A stretch of DNA of 64,000 bases from Desulfovibrio sp. UIB00 (GTDB taxonomy: Bacteria > Desulfobacterota > Desulfovibrionia > Desulfovibrionales > Desulfovibrionaceae), in contig NZ_JAETXJ010000010.1 in the NCBI RefSeq assembly GCF_022508225.1, positions 1 through 64,000 on the forward strand. Reading direction: 5' to 3'. The position numbers and the translations under genes are program-made. The notes beneath the pieces were generated by a model. The model was not told where the DNA came from. It was given only the letters and a program-made list of their open reading frames with translations, and did not search any database. Position 1 is the stretch's first letter; each line of letters begins with the position of its first letter. Positions 33,420-43,400 of the stretch are shown one piece after another.

Positions 33420-33746
33420 TGCCGCATCTGCCGGAACGCATTGCAATGATGTGATCCGGCGGATGCGGCCCCTGCCCCGCGCACTCCCCCGCAGCTTTTC
33501 TTCTGCCTCCGCAGGATGTTAGATCGGCAAGATGCCGTTCACGCTGCGCTCATTTTCCCGCCCGCCCCTTGCCCGCTTGCATATTTTCAAAAAAAACGTA
33601 CTCTCCAAAAAGCGGATTAGCATGCTGCCGCCTTCGCGCGCCTTGTTGGCGCTGCGGCGGAGCAAATACGGCACATTCCCGTAAGTGCATGGCATGCTGG
33701 CTGAAATTTTCGCGGAGGCCCAGCGCCCCGCAGCAAAAGGATTTTC
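33420..33746. other. Intergenic region with long stem-loop
   Basis: GCCGCATC(T)GCCGGA at 33421-33435 pairs with TCCGGC(G)GATGCGGC at 33454-33468 around an 18-base loop. There is no T run, so it is more likely an mRNA-stabilising or rho-linked structure after the phosphoesterase gene. The remaining bases up to 33746 should carry the promoter and leader of the RNase E/G gene; no strong promoter match is evident. Confidence 0.6.
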
Positions 33747-36638
33747 ATGACCATAGACCAAGACACCCCCGTGGCCGCTTCACAGCCAGCCACGGATGCA
33801 TCGTCGCAGGAAGTTTCCAAACCCAAACGTTCAACCACAACACGCAGCAAGGCCAAACCAGCCGCCAAGCCAGCCGCTGGCAAAACAGCTTCCGGCAAGG
33901 CTGCGTCCAAATCCTCCGAATCCACGGTCGCCAAAGATTCTTCTGATTCTAAGGGCGCTTCCGACTCCAAGGCCCCCCAGGCCGAATCAGCTTCATCCAA
34001 GACCACGGCGCCCAAGGCCGCCGCAACCGCCAAGGCCGCAGGCCGCAGCGCGGGCAAAACAGCAAAGACGACTACCGCCAAAGCTAAAAAAACGGCTGAC
34101 GCCTCCAAAGAAATTTCTGGCAGCACGGCAGATGCCGTAGCGCCCAAGTCAGCCGCTGCCACGGCTGCTGAGACCCCCAAGGCTGCTGGCAAAACTGCTG
34201 GCAAAACTGCGAGCAAAACTTCGGGCAGGGCGAGCACTTCAAGCCGCGCCGCTACGCCCCGCAAGGCCAAGGCAGCAGAAGCCAACACACCGGAAGCCAC
34301 ACTCACGGCCAAAACGGTCGAAACGTCTGATGGTTCCAAGCAGGAAGCCGCGCCCCAAAAGCCCGCCGCAAAGGCTCCCAAAGGCCGGCCCGCAAAAGTA
34401 GCGGCAAAAAGCAGTGTAAAAAACACAGCTCAGGCAACTGCTCCGAAAATTGACGCAACACCTGCAGACGTAGCCCCCAAGACCGCAAGCCCCGCAACAG
34501 ACAAGCCTGCGGCTGCTGCGGCCCTCACAAGCCCTGCCCCTGCGACTCAACCCCCTGCAAAAACAGCAGACCAGAGCGCAAAACAGACGCCGGAACAAAT
34601 TTCAGACAAGCCCGCAGAGGCAGCGCCGCGCCAGAACGCCCCCGTAGCGGAACGCGGTCAAAGCCCCCGACAGATTGCCGACCAGAACGCGAGCCAGACC
34701 ACAAGTCAGCCCACAGACAAAACAGCTGGCGCACCCGCCGCTCAGGCGGAACAGGGTGCGGAACAGGCCGCTGAAAGCGGCACGGCCTCTGCCACCGGCG
34801 AGACTGTTGCCGGGGATGGCCCGCGCCGCAAGAATCGGCGTGGACGTCGTGGCGGGCGTGGCCGCAACCGTAAAAAAGAACTGAACGGGCAGGAAGGCGC
34901 GCAAACCGCCGAGGATCAGGCCAGCACAGCCCCCCTCGACGATGATGACGAGGCTCTTGATCTGGTCGATGACGCACCGGAACAGGCCAGCCGTGCGCAG
35001 GATACGCGCCCCCAGAACGCCTCCAGACAGAGCGCCCCCAGGCAGAACAAGCCCACAAAACAGGCCAAGCCTCAGCAGCAACAGCAGCAGAACAAGCCTG
35101 AAAACGGCAAGCCTGCCGAAAACAGCAAACCCGCTGAGAGCAACAAGCCCGCCATTGCCGCCAATGCTGGCAAGGCTCCTGCCGAAGCCCCCAAGGGCAA
35201 GCGGCGCATGTTCATCAGCGTACTGCCCGGCGAACAGGTAGAGGTAGCCCTGGCTGAAGACGGTCAGTTGCTGGAATACTATCTGGACATGCTGCACCAG
35301 CGCAAAATCAAGGGCAATATTTACAAGGGTGTCATCCACAATATCGACACCAACCTTCAGGCCGCCTTTGTCAGCTACGGCGCGGGCAAGAACGGATTCC
35401 TCCAGATTGACGAGGTGCATCCCGAATACTGGCTGGCCCACCACGAACCCTCCAAGGGCAAGAAATTTCCGCCCATCCAGAAGGTGCTGAAAGCCGGTCA
35501 GGAAGTATTGGTGCAGGTGGTCAAAGAACCCACCGGCAGCAAGGGCGCGTTTTTGACCACCTGGCTTTCCCTTGCCGGGCGCTTCCTTGTGCTTACGCCG
35601 GGGCAGGATCAGATCGGCGTTTCCCGCAAGGTGGACGATGACGAGGAGCGTTCGCGCCTGCGCGAAATGATGAACGGCATTGACCCCGGTCAGGGGCTTG
35701 GCGTTATTGTGCGCACGGTCAGCGCCGGAACCACCAAAACCACGCTCAAGAACGATTTGCAGTATCTCAAGCGTGTCTGGCGCGATATCCGCAAAAAAGC
35801 CACCGAGGTTTCCGCCCCGACCCTTATCTATCAGGAGCCGGGCCTTTCAGAGCGCGCCGTGCGCGACTATCTGACCGAGGACGTGTGCGAAATCTGGGTT
35901 GATAATGATGAAGTGGCGCAGAGCGTGCGCGATACGGTGAACCTGCTGTTCCCCCGCCGCAAGGATATTGTGCGGATGCACACCGACATGCGCACGCCCA
36001 TGTGGGAGCGCTTTAATCTGCGCCGCCAGCTGGAGCAAATTTATTCGCGCGAGGTGCTGCTGCCTTCTGGCGGGCGTCTGGTGTTTGACCAGACAGAAGC
36101 CCTCATGGCCATCGACATCAACTCGGGCAAGATTTCCGGCAAAGGCAACTTTGAGGCCATGGCGCACAAAACCAATATGGAAGCCGCCGAAGCCATTGCC
36201 CGTCATCTCAAGCTGCGCGACATCGGCGGTCAGGTGGTTATCGACTTCATTGAAATGCGCGATAAAAAGCACGTGCTTGAAGTGGAAAAAACCCTGCGCA
36301 CAGCCATGAAGAACGACCGTGCCCGGCACGATGTAGCCCGCATGAGTTCCTTTGGCCTGCTGGAACTGGTGCGTCAGCGCACTGGCTCCTCGGCTTTGGC
36401 CATCTCGCTTGAACCTTGCCCCGCCTGCGGCGGTACAGGCATGCGCCGCAATATTGAGTGGCAGGCATTGCAGGCCCTGCGCGAACTGCGCCGTATGGTC
36501 AGCGCCGAGCCCAAGGAAAAATGCGTATATCCGGCAAGCCCGGAACTGGCCCTGTATCTGCTGAACCACAAGCGCGACACCCTGCGTGAGATTGAGCAGG
36601 ATTATGGCAAATGTCTGGAAATAATGGTTCGTCCTTAG
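33747..36638 (+). CDS. Ribonuclease E/G with long low-complexity N-terminus
   Basis: The 963-residue protein has two halves. Residues 1 to about 485 are low complexity, rich in Ala, Lys, Thr, Pro, Ser and later Gln, with an Arg-rich patch (RRKNRRGRRGGRGRNRKK) near residue 360. Residues 488 to 963 are a complete RNase E/G: S1 domain (MFISVLPGEQVEVAL ... YGAGKNGFLQ), catalytic Asp in MAIDINSG and VVIDFIEM, and the zinc-link CPACGG. In E. coli RNase E the disordered scaffold follows the catalytic half; here it precedes it. The N-terminus probably binds RNA or partners. The gene overlaps queH by 28 bases. Confidence 0.92.
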   Translation: MTIDQDTPVAASQPATDASSQEVSKPKRSTTTRSKAKPAAKPAAGKTASGKAASKSSESTVAKDSSDSKGASDSKAPQAESASSKTTAPKAAATAKAAGRSAGKTAKTTTAKAKKTADASKEISGSTADAVAPKSAAATAAETPKAAGKTAGKTASKTSGRASTSSRAATPRKAKAAEANTPEATLTAKTVETSDGSKQEAAPQKPAAKAPKGRPAKVAAKSSVKNTAQATAPKIDATPADVAPKTASPATDKPAAAAALTSPAPATQPPAKTADQSAKQTPEQISDKPAEAAPRQNAPVAERGQSPRQIADQNASQTTSQPTDKTAGAPAAQAEQGAEQAAESGTASATGETVAGDGPRRKNRRGRRGGRGRNRKKELNGQEGAQTAEDQASTAPLDDDDEALDLVDDAPEQASRAQDTRPQNASRQSAPRQNKPTKQAKPQQQQQQNKPENGKPAENSKPAESNKPAIAANAGKAPAEAPKGKRRMFISVLPGEQVEVALAEDGQLLEYYLDMLHQRKIKGNIYKGVIHNIDTNLQAAFVSYGAGKNGFLQIDEVHPEYWLAHHEPSKGKKFPPIQKVLKAGQEVLVQVVKEPTGSKGAFLTTWLSLAGRFLVLTPGQDQIGVSRKVDDDEERSRLREMMNGIDPGQGLGVIVRTVSAGTTKTTLKNDLQYLKRVWRDIRKKATEVSAPTLIYQEPGLSERAVRDYLTEDVCEIWVDNDEVAQSVRDTVNLLFPRRKDIVRMHTDMRTPMWERFNLRRQLEQIYSREVLLPSGGRLVFDQTEALMAIDINSGKISGKGNFEAMAHKTNMEAAEAIARHLKLRDIGGQVVIDFIEMRDKKHVLEVEKTLRTAMKNDRARHDVARMSSFGLLELVRQRTGSSALAISLEPCPACGGTGMRRNIEWQALQALRELRRMVSAEPKEKCVYPASPELALYLLNHKRDTLREIEQDYGKCLEIMVRP

Positions 36639-37333
36639 AATATGGCACGGCAGCCGGGGTGGAAACCCCGGCTGCTTTTTCTGCACAGCACTCCGCCGCC
36701 GACACTGCTCCCGCCGACTCCGTTCTGGCAGGCTCCGTTACTGTTGCGCCCGTTAATCCCCTGCCTGCCAACAGCCTGCTGCTGCATGTTTGCTGCGGGC
36801 CGTGCGCCGTCATGCCCCTTACGCGGCTGCTGGACGAAGGCTTTGCCGTAACCGCATGGTTCATGAATCCCAATATCCAGCCGCTGGCAGAATATCTGCG
36901 CCGCCGCGAGGCCGCCGGGCAATGCGCTGAACATCTGGGCGTGCCGATTATTTACGCCGATGAAACATGGGACATCACCAACTGGCTGCGCGCTGTGGCA
37001 GGGCGTGATACCCCGCCCGCCCGCTGCGCCTATTGCTGCGAAAGCCGCATGCAGGCCGCCTTTGCCTTTGCGCGGCAGCAGGGCTTTGCCTGGGTGAGCA
37101 GCAGCCTGCTCTACTCGCGCTATCAGCCCCATGAGGTCATCAAGGCCGCAGGCGAACAACTGGCGGCCCAGCAGGGCGCACCGGGCTTTGCCTACCGCGA
37201 TTTTCGCGCAGACTGGCAGGAAGGCATAGACCGCTCAAAGGCCATGGAACTCTACCGCCAGCCCTACTGCGGCTGCGTTTACAGCGAGGCGGAGCGCTAC
37301 CAGAAAAAGCTTTTGCGGTGCATCAAGGGTTGA
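36611..37333 (+). CDS. queH: Epoxyqueuosine reductase QueH
   Basis: The conserved core starts at LLLHVCCGPCAVMPL (about residue 56) and includes the later Cys pair CAYCCESR and CGCVYSE, the Fe-S and catalytic cysteines of QueH (DUF208), which makes queuosine from epoxyqueuosine in tRNA. ATG 36611 lies inside the RNase E/G gene and gives a 55-residue Ala/Pro/Ser-rich leader that relatives mostly lack; no other ATG or GTG exists between 36660 and the core. A strong terminator hairpin (36650-36680) sits within this leader. Confidence 0.85.
   Translation: MSGNNGSSLEYGTAAGVETPAAFSAQHSAADTAPADSVLAGSVTVAPVNPLPANSLLLHVCCGPCAVMPLTRLLDEGFAVTAWFMNPNIQPLAEYLRRREAAGQCAEHLGVPIIYADETWDITNWLRAVAGRDTPPARCAYCCESRMQAAFAFARQQGFAWVSSSLLYSRYQPHEVIKAAGEQLAAQQGAPGFAYRDFRADWQEGIDRSKAMELYRQPYCGCVYSEAERYQKKLLRCIKG
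36650..36680 (+). terminator. Intrinsic terminator inside the 5' part of queH
   Basis: GCAGCCGGGG (36650-36659) pairs with CCCCGGCTGC (36666-36675), a perfect 10-bp stem with a 6-base loop and five T after it. It lies 12 bases after the RNase E/G stop but 39 bases inside the queH frame. It would end most RNase E/G transcripts and could attenuate queH. Confidence 0.8.
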
Positions 37334-37357
37334 TCGAAATTTTTTTGCAATTTTCGC

Positions 37358-37386
37358 TTGACCTTGCCCCTGATTTTCCGTAAACA
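37358..37386 (+). promoter_or_regulatory. Sigma-70 promoter of tRNA-Asn
   Basis: TTGACC (37358-37363) and TAAACA (37381-37386) with a 17-base spacer end 17 bases before the tRNA. Confidence 0.72.
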
Positions 37387-37403
37387 CTTCCTTGCCTGAA
37401 CGA

Positions 37404-37479
37404 TCCCCGATAGCTCAATTGGCAGAGCGGGTGACTGTTAATCACTAGGTTGGCGGTTCAAGTCCGTCTCGGGGAGCCA
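37404..37479 (+). tRNA. tRNA-Asn (GTT)
   Basis: The acceptor TCCCCGA pairs with TCGGGGA, the anticodon loop is CTGTTAA (anticodon GTT), the T-arm has GGTTCAAGTCC and CCA is encoded. It is 76 bases long and complete. Confidence 0.96.
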
Positions 37480-37489
37480 AAAGAAAGTA

Positions 37490-37522
37490 AGCCCTTGCAG
37501 CTAATAGCCGCGAGGGCTTTTT
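37490..37522 (+). terminator. Terminator of tRNA-Asn
   Basis: AGCCCTTGC (37490-37498) pairs with GCGAGGGCT (37510-37518), followed by T residues. It closely resembles the hairpin beyond the tRNA-Gly attR at 10952. Confidence 0.78.
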
Positions 37523-37538
37523 CTGTTTCTATGTGTTT

Positions 37539-37558
37539 TATCCCGCTCCTATCCCGCT
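37539..37558. repeat. Paired TATCCCGCT repeats after tRNA-Asn
   Basis: TATCCCGCT occurs at 37539-37547 and 37550-37558, 11 bp apart. Position relative to the tRNA terminator and spacing match the TGTGCCAC pair after tRNA-Gly. They may be arm sites of an integrase that is no longer present. Confidence 0.4.
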
Positions 37559-37702
37559 ATTTCAGGTTATGGAGGAGTATGAAGGGGTAATTGGGGTCAA
37601 TTTTATCAACTGATTGGCTTGCCCCGGCCCCCTCCTCACTGCTAGGCTCCTTGGTAACCTATTGACGCATCTAACCACTTTTACAAATTTGCAGACCATC
37701 AA

Positions 37703-39247
37703 ATGACTATCGATTTCAATCAAATTGAATCCCGCCTCTGGGCTGCTGCCGACCAGTTGTGGGCCAACACCGGGCTGAAGCCCGCCGAATTTTCCAATCC
37801 AGTGCTTGGGTTGATCTTTTTGCGCTACGCGGAAAAAAAATTTCTGGAAGCTGAAGCCGCATTGATCGAGAAGGGGCTGGACGCTTCCGAGATCGAGAAA
37901 TTCGACTATCAGGCGGAGGGAGCGCTCTACCTGTCTGACAATGCCCGCTTCTCCTACCTGCTGGCATTGGCAGAAGGGCAAGACGTTGGCAAAGCCGTTA
38001 ATGAAGCCATGGCGGCTGTGGAGCAGGAAAACGAAGAACTGAAGGGCGTGCTGCCCCGCTCCTACGCCAAGCTCCCCAATACCGTTCTGATCGAGTTGTT
38101 GCGCCTGATGGACAGCCTCGGGGAAATCGAAGGTGACGCCTTCGGGACAATTTACGAATACTTCCTCGGCAAGTTCGCAATGGCTGAAGGGCAAAAGGGC
38201 GGCGTATTCTACACGCCAACCAGCATCGTCAAACTGATCGTCGAGATCATTGAACCCTTCCACGGCAAAATTTTTGATCCGGCCTGCGGTTCCGGGGGTA
38301 TGTTTGTTCAGAGTGCCGCCTTCGTACAGCGCCGCAACAAGCGCGCCAGCGAAGAACTCACCGTCTTTGGCACCGAGAAGGCCAACGACACGGTGAAACT
38401 CGCCAAAATGAACCTTGCGGTGCATGGCATCTCTGGGGACATCCGGGAAGCCAACACCTACTACGAAGACCCGCACAAGGCGCTTGGCAGGTTCGACTTT
38501 GTGATGGCGAACCCGCCCTTCAACGTCTCGGGTGTCGATAAAGAGCGCGTGAAGGATGACCCAAGGTTCCCCTTTGGCATCCCGACCACGGACAACGCCA
38601 ACTACCTCTGGATTCAGCACTTCTACACCGCCCTGAACAAAACGGGCCGCGCTGGCTTTGTTATGGCGAACTCGGCGGGAGACGCGCGGGGAGCGGAACT
38701 GGAGATCCGCAAAAAGCTAATCCAGAGCGGCGGCGTGGATGTGATCGTTTCGGTCGGTTCCAACTTCTTCTACACCGTGACCCTGCCGTGCACCCTGTGG
38801 TTCTTCGACAAGGCGAAAGCCAACGGCCAGCGCAAGGATCAGGTGCTGTTCATCGATGCGCGGAGCATCTATCGGCAGGTCAGCCGGGCAATCCGCGACT
38901 TTCTGCCGGAACAAATCGAGTTCCTCTCCAACATCGTGCGCCTGTGGCGTGGTGAGGCGGTCGAAACTGGTGCAGGTAGTCAGGAGATGCTCCAGCAGCA
39001 TTTCCCTGAGGGTGCCTATCAGGACGTCGCCGGAATGTGCAAGGTTGCCACGCGGGCGGACATTGAAGCACAAGGTTGGAGCCTGAATCCGGGGCGGTAT
39101 GTTGGGGTGGCGGATCAAGGAGAAGACGATTTCGATTTTGTCGAAAGATTGGAGACCCTAAGTCAGGAGTTGGAGGAGCTGAATACTGCGGCACGAGCGT
39201 TGGAAGAAAAGATTGCTGCCAACGTAGCATTTCTGCTTAACGGATAG
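37703..39247 (+). CDS. hsdM: Type I restriction-modification methylase HsdM
   Basis: This is a 514-residue N6-adenine methyltransferase. It has an N-terminal HsdM helical domain (residues 5-140), SAM motif [12 protein letters not shown] near residue 193, and catalytic NPPF near residue 271. It forms the M2S core with HsdS and methylates the host copies of the recognition site. It is first in an hsdMSR operon, 12 bases before hsdS. Confidence 0.95.
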   Translation: MTIDFNQIESRLWAAADQLWANTGLKPAEFSNPVLGLIFLRYAEKKFLEAEAALIEKGLDASEIEKFDYQAEGALYLSDNARFSYLLALAEGQDVGKAVNEAMAAVEQENEELKGVLPRSYAKLPNTVLIELLRLMDSLGEIEGDAFGTIYEYFLGKFAMAEGQKGGVFYTPTSIVKLIVEIIEPFHGKIFDPACGSGGMFVQSAAFVQRRNKRASEELTVFGTEKANDTVKLAKMNLAVHGISGDIREANTYYEDPHKALGRFDFVMANPPFNVSGVDKERVKDDPRFPFGIPTTDNANYLWIQHFYTALNKTGRAGFVMANSAGDARGAELEIRKKLIQSGGVDVIVSVGSNFFYTVTLPCTLWFFDKAKANGQRKDQVLFIDARSIYRQVSRAIRDFLPEQIEFLSNIVRLWRGEAVETGAGSQEMLQQHFPEGAYQDVAGMCKVATRADIEAQGWSLNPGRYVGVADQGEDDFDFVERLETLSQELEELNTAARALEEKIAANVAFLLNG

Positions 39248-39258
39248 GTAGGTCAACC

Positions 39259-40437
39259 ATGCGAAAACGCCTAGACCAAGTGGGCACGGTCGTAATGGGG
39301 CAGTCACCAGATGGCTCAACATACAACAACGAAGGAATTGGAGAACCCCTGCTTAACGGCCCTACGGAATTTGGATCGTCGCATCCAAGCTGTTCTCTTT
39401 TCACCACGGGCTCAAAGCGAGAGTGCCAAGCTGGGGACTTACTATTTTGCGTGAGAGGATCGACCACTGGTCGAATGAACCGGGCGGATCGAAAATATTC
39501 CTTGGGACGCGGAGTGTGCGCTATAAGAGGGCAAACGCCCTTAGAGACGAAGTTCATTACGTACTGCATCGACTGGCGACTTGAAAATTTGCTGGTTCTG
39601 GCTGGAGGTGGGACGTTTCCCAATCTCACAAAAGATACGATTATGGGATTTGAAATACCATTTCCCAAGACACGATTTCGCATCGCCTCGGTCCTGTCCG
39701 CCTACGACGACCTGATCGAAAACAACACGCGGCGGATCGCCATCCTTGAGGAAATGGCCCGGCGAATCTACGAGGAGTGGTTTGTCCGCTTCCGTTTTCC
39801 GGGCCATGAGCAGGTAAAAATGGTGGAGTCGGAGCTAGGGTTGATCCCGGAGGGGTGGTCGATTCTTCCTCTACAGGATATCGCAACGGTCACGATGGGC
39901 CTGTCGCCAAAAGGAGAGAGCTACAACACAGATGGTGATGGGATTCCGTTAATTAACGGCCCTGCGGAGTTTGGTGATCGCTTCACTATGTGTGTTAAAT
40001 GGACCACTGCACCGACAAAGCTTTGCTCCGCCGGAGATTTTATTGTTTGCGTGAGAGGCTCAACCACAGGCAAATATGTGAAGAGTGACGGTGTGTATTG
40101 CCTGGGTAGAGGCGTCTGCGCGATCAAGAGCACTTGGCAGTGCTTTGTGGATCAGATGTTCATGCATCAGCTACCCATACTTTTGGCTCAAACAGGCGGA
40201 TCGACATTCCCAAGCTGGACTGGGCCGCAACTCAAGCATCATCCTGTGCTTCTTCCAAGTATTGACCTGTTATCTCGTTTCGAGAGCCTTGTTCAGCCAA
40301 TGAATGCGACGGTACTGAACTATTCCCGAAAGAACGCCAACCTCCGCGCCACCCGCGACCTCCTGCTCCCCAAGCTTATCTCCGGCGAACTCGACGTTTC
40401 TTCCCTGCCCGAACCCGAGGAGGTCATCACGGCATGA
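39259..40437 (+). CDS. hsdS: Type I specificity subunit HsdS
   Basis: The 392-residue subunit has two target recognition domains (about residues 5-135 and 195-340), each followed by a helical spacer. The two TRDs are clearly homologous: GQSPDGSTYN / GLSPKGESYN, LLNGPTEFG / LINGPAEFG, CVRGSTTG in both and LGRGVCAI in both. Homologous TRDs imply that both halves of the bipartite DNA target are alike, giving a near-palindromic site. hsdR starts within its stop codon (ATGA). Confidence 0.94.
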   Translation: MRKRLDQVGTVVMGQSPDGSTYNNEGIGEPLLNGPTEFGSSHPSCSLFTTGSKRECQAGDLLFCVRGSTTGRMNRADRKYSLGRGVCAIRGQTPLETKFITYCIDWRLENLLVLAGGGTFPNLTKDTIMGFEIPFPKTRFRIASVLSAYDDLIENNTRRIAILEEMARRIYEEWFVRFRFPGHEQVKMVESELGLIPEGWSILPLQDIATVTMGLSPKGESYNTDGDGIPLINGPAEFGDRFTMCVKWTTAPTKLCSAGDFIVCVRGSTTGKYVKSDGVYCLGRGVCAIKSTWQCFVDQMFMHQLPILLAQTGGSTFPSWTGPQLKHHPVLLPSIDLLSRFESLVQPMNATVLNYSRKNANLRATRDLLLPKLISGELDVSSLPEPEEVITA

Positions 40438-43400
40438 CTCACACTCTCACAGCCAAGGAAGTATTAGCCACTTACGGGGAACTCCCCCTGGTCGAGCTAC
40501 ACGCAATCAGCTGTTTTGCATCCCTTGGCTGGGAGACGGCCAACCTCTACAACGAGGCCTTCGGGCCGAACGGCACGGAAGGCCGCACGTCTGCCGCCGA
40601 GGTCATCCTTGCGCCTCGTCTTCGCAAGGCGCTGGAGCGCATCAATCCCGGCTATCCGGCTACTGCCTATGATCAGGCCATCGAACAACTGACAGAGGAT
40701 CGCTCCACGCAGATTCCCGTCAATGCCAATCAGGCTTTTTACAAGCTGCTGCGGGACCGGGTGAAGGTGGAGATTGCAGACGACGACGGCAACCCGCAGA
40801 CGGTTGAACTTTCTGTCATTGACTGGAGCAACCCAGAGAACAACGACTTCTTCCTTGCCCAGCAGATGTGGGTGTCTGGGGAGATGTACAAGCGCCGCTG
40901 CGACCTGCTCGGCTTTGTCAACGGGATGCCCCTGATCTTCATCGAACTGAAGGGCCCGCATGTTCCCCTGAAGTCCGCCTATGACGACAACCTGAAGGAC
41001 TACAAGGGGCAGAGCATCCCGCAGCTCTTCCATCCCAATGCATTCATTCTGCTGTCCAACGGCACGCAAACCCGTGTGGGCACCCTGACCAGCCCCTGGG
41101 AACATTTTTTTGAATGGCGGCGGATTGATGATGAAACCGAGGCGGGTTCAACTGGTCTGGAGACCGCCATTCGCGGGCTCTGCCACAAGCGGCGACTGCT
41201 TGACATTGTGGAGAACTTCACCCTGTTCGAGTTGGCGCGCGGTGGCCTGATCAAAAAGGTAGCCAAAAACCACCAGTACCTGGGTGTGAACAAGGCCATT
41301 GCCCAGATGATCATGCTGCGGGAAGCCGGGGATGCGGAAGCCGCCAAAAAGCTCGGCGTATTCTGGCACACGCAGGGGAGCGGAAAGAGCCTCTCCATGG
41401 TGTTCTTCACCCAGAAGATTCTTCGCACCCTGCCCGGCAAGTGGACCTTTGTGATCGTCACTGACCGCTCCGAACTGGACGATCAAATCTACAAGACCTT
41501 CACGGCAACCGGGGCAATCACGGGGGCGGAAGTACAGGCCAGCAGCGGGGACAACCTGAAACTGCTGCTGTCGCAGGACCACCGCTACGTCTTCAGCCTG
41601 ATCCAGAAGTTCCACACGGACAAAGGCGTGGCTTACCCGCAGATTTCGGACCGCAGCGACATCATCGTAATCACGGACGAAGCCCACCGCAGCCAGTACG
41701 ACATCTTCGCGCTGAACATGCGCAATGCCCTGCCCAACGCCGCCTTTCTCGGCTTTACCGGGACACCGCTGATTGCCGGGGAGGAAGAACGTACCCGCGA
41801 AGTATTCGGCGACTACGTTTCGGTCTATGACTTTGCCCGATCCATCGAGGATGGGGCCACGGTGCCGCTCTACTACGAAAACCGCACGCCGGAACTTCAG
41901 ATCACCAACGAAAACCTGAACAGGGATATCGAAAATCTCCTTGAAAAGGCTGAACTGGACGAAGCTCAGGAAAAGAAGCTGGAGCGGGAATTTGCCCGCG
42001 AGTACCACCTGATTACCCGCAATGAGCGGCTGGAGACCATCGCCGCCGATCTGGTGAAGCATTTTCTCGGTCGAGGCTATCGTGGCAAGGCTATGATGAT
42101 CTGCATCGACAAGGCCACGGCTGTGCGGATGTACGACAAGGTGCAAGCCCTCTGGAAGCAACAGCTGGCTGATCTGCAAAAGCAGATGAAAACAGCCGCC
42201 GGGGATGCCAGAGAAGTGCTCGCCGATAAAATCATGGTCATGCAGAGCACCGATATGGCCGTGATTGTGTCGCAAGGCCAGAACGAAGTTGAAGACCTCA
42301 AGGCCAAGGGGCTGGATATCGTTCCGCACCGGCAGCGTATGCTGCGCGAGGACCTGGACGAAAAATTCAAAGACCCCGACAGTTCCCTGCGTCTGGTCTT
42401 CGTCTGTGCCATGTGGATTACAGGTTTTGATGTGCCGACCTGCTCGACCCTGTACCTCGACAAGCCGATGCGGAACCACTCCCTGATGCAGACCATCGCT
42501 CGGGCCAACCGCGTGGCGCCGGGCAAGAGTGCCGGTTTGATCGTCGATTATGTGGGTATCTTCCGTAATCTTCAGGATGCCCTGCGCATCTACGCCAAAC
42601 CCAATCAGCCGGGGCAGATGCCCATCAAGGACAAGGCGGCTCTGGTGGCACAACTGAAGGAGCTGCTGAAAAAAGCGGAAGCTTTCTGCGCGGGTATGGG
42701 CATTGACCTGATGGCGATTGTAAGCACCCCGCTGGAAAATCGCCTGGAAGCCCTGCAAAAAGCCATGGATGTGATCCTTGAAGCCGGGGAAGACAAGGTC
42801 AAGGCATACCTGCTCATGGCTGGTCAGGTGGCCAGAACCTTCAAGGCGATCCTTCCCGATGCCGAGGCCAACGCTTACGCCCCCATGTCTGTTCTGGTGG
42901 CTTACCTCGGGGCAATGATCAAGGCACTGCGCCCTACCCCTGACATCTCCGGGGTGATGAGCGACCTGGACGCTCTGCTGGATGACTCCATTGCAACCGA
43001 GGGATACCGCATCGGGGACCGCCCGGCGGCTGAAGCCCTGATCGACCTCTCGCAGATCGATTTTGCCGCTCTCCAACAAAAGTTCGCGATGGGTAAGAAA
43101 GCTACCGAGACCGAAAAACTGAAGGGGCAAATCGAGAAAAAACTGGAGAAGATGGTTCGGGAGAACAAGGGACGGATCGACTTCATGGAGACGTTCAAAA
43201 AGCTGATCGACAGCTACAATGCCTCCAGCCATAACCTCGAGGCATTCTTCAAGGATCTGATGGATTTTGCCCAGAACCTGACGGACGAGGAACAACGGTC
43301 ACACCGAGAGAACCTCACCGAGGAGGAACTGGCCATTTTCGACCTGCTGACACAGCCAGAGCCGGAACTGAGCGACAAAGAAAAAGGCGAGGTCAAAAAG

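Noticed and set aside
41148..43295. 715-codon minus-strand frame
   Set aside because: Shadow of hsdR, whose helicase and nuclease motifs are unambiguous on the plus strand.
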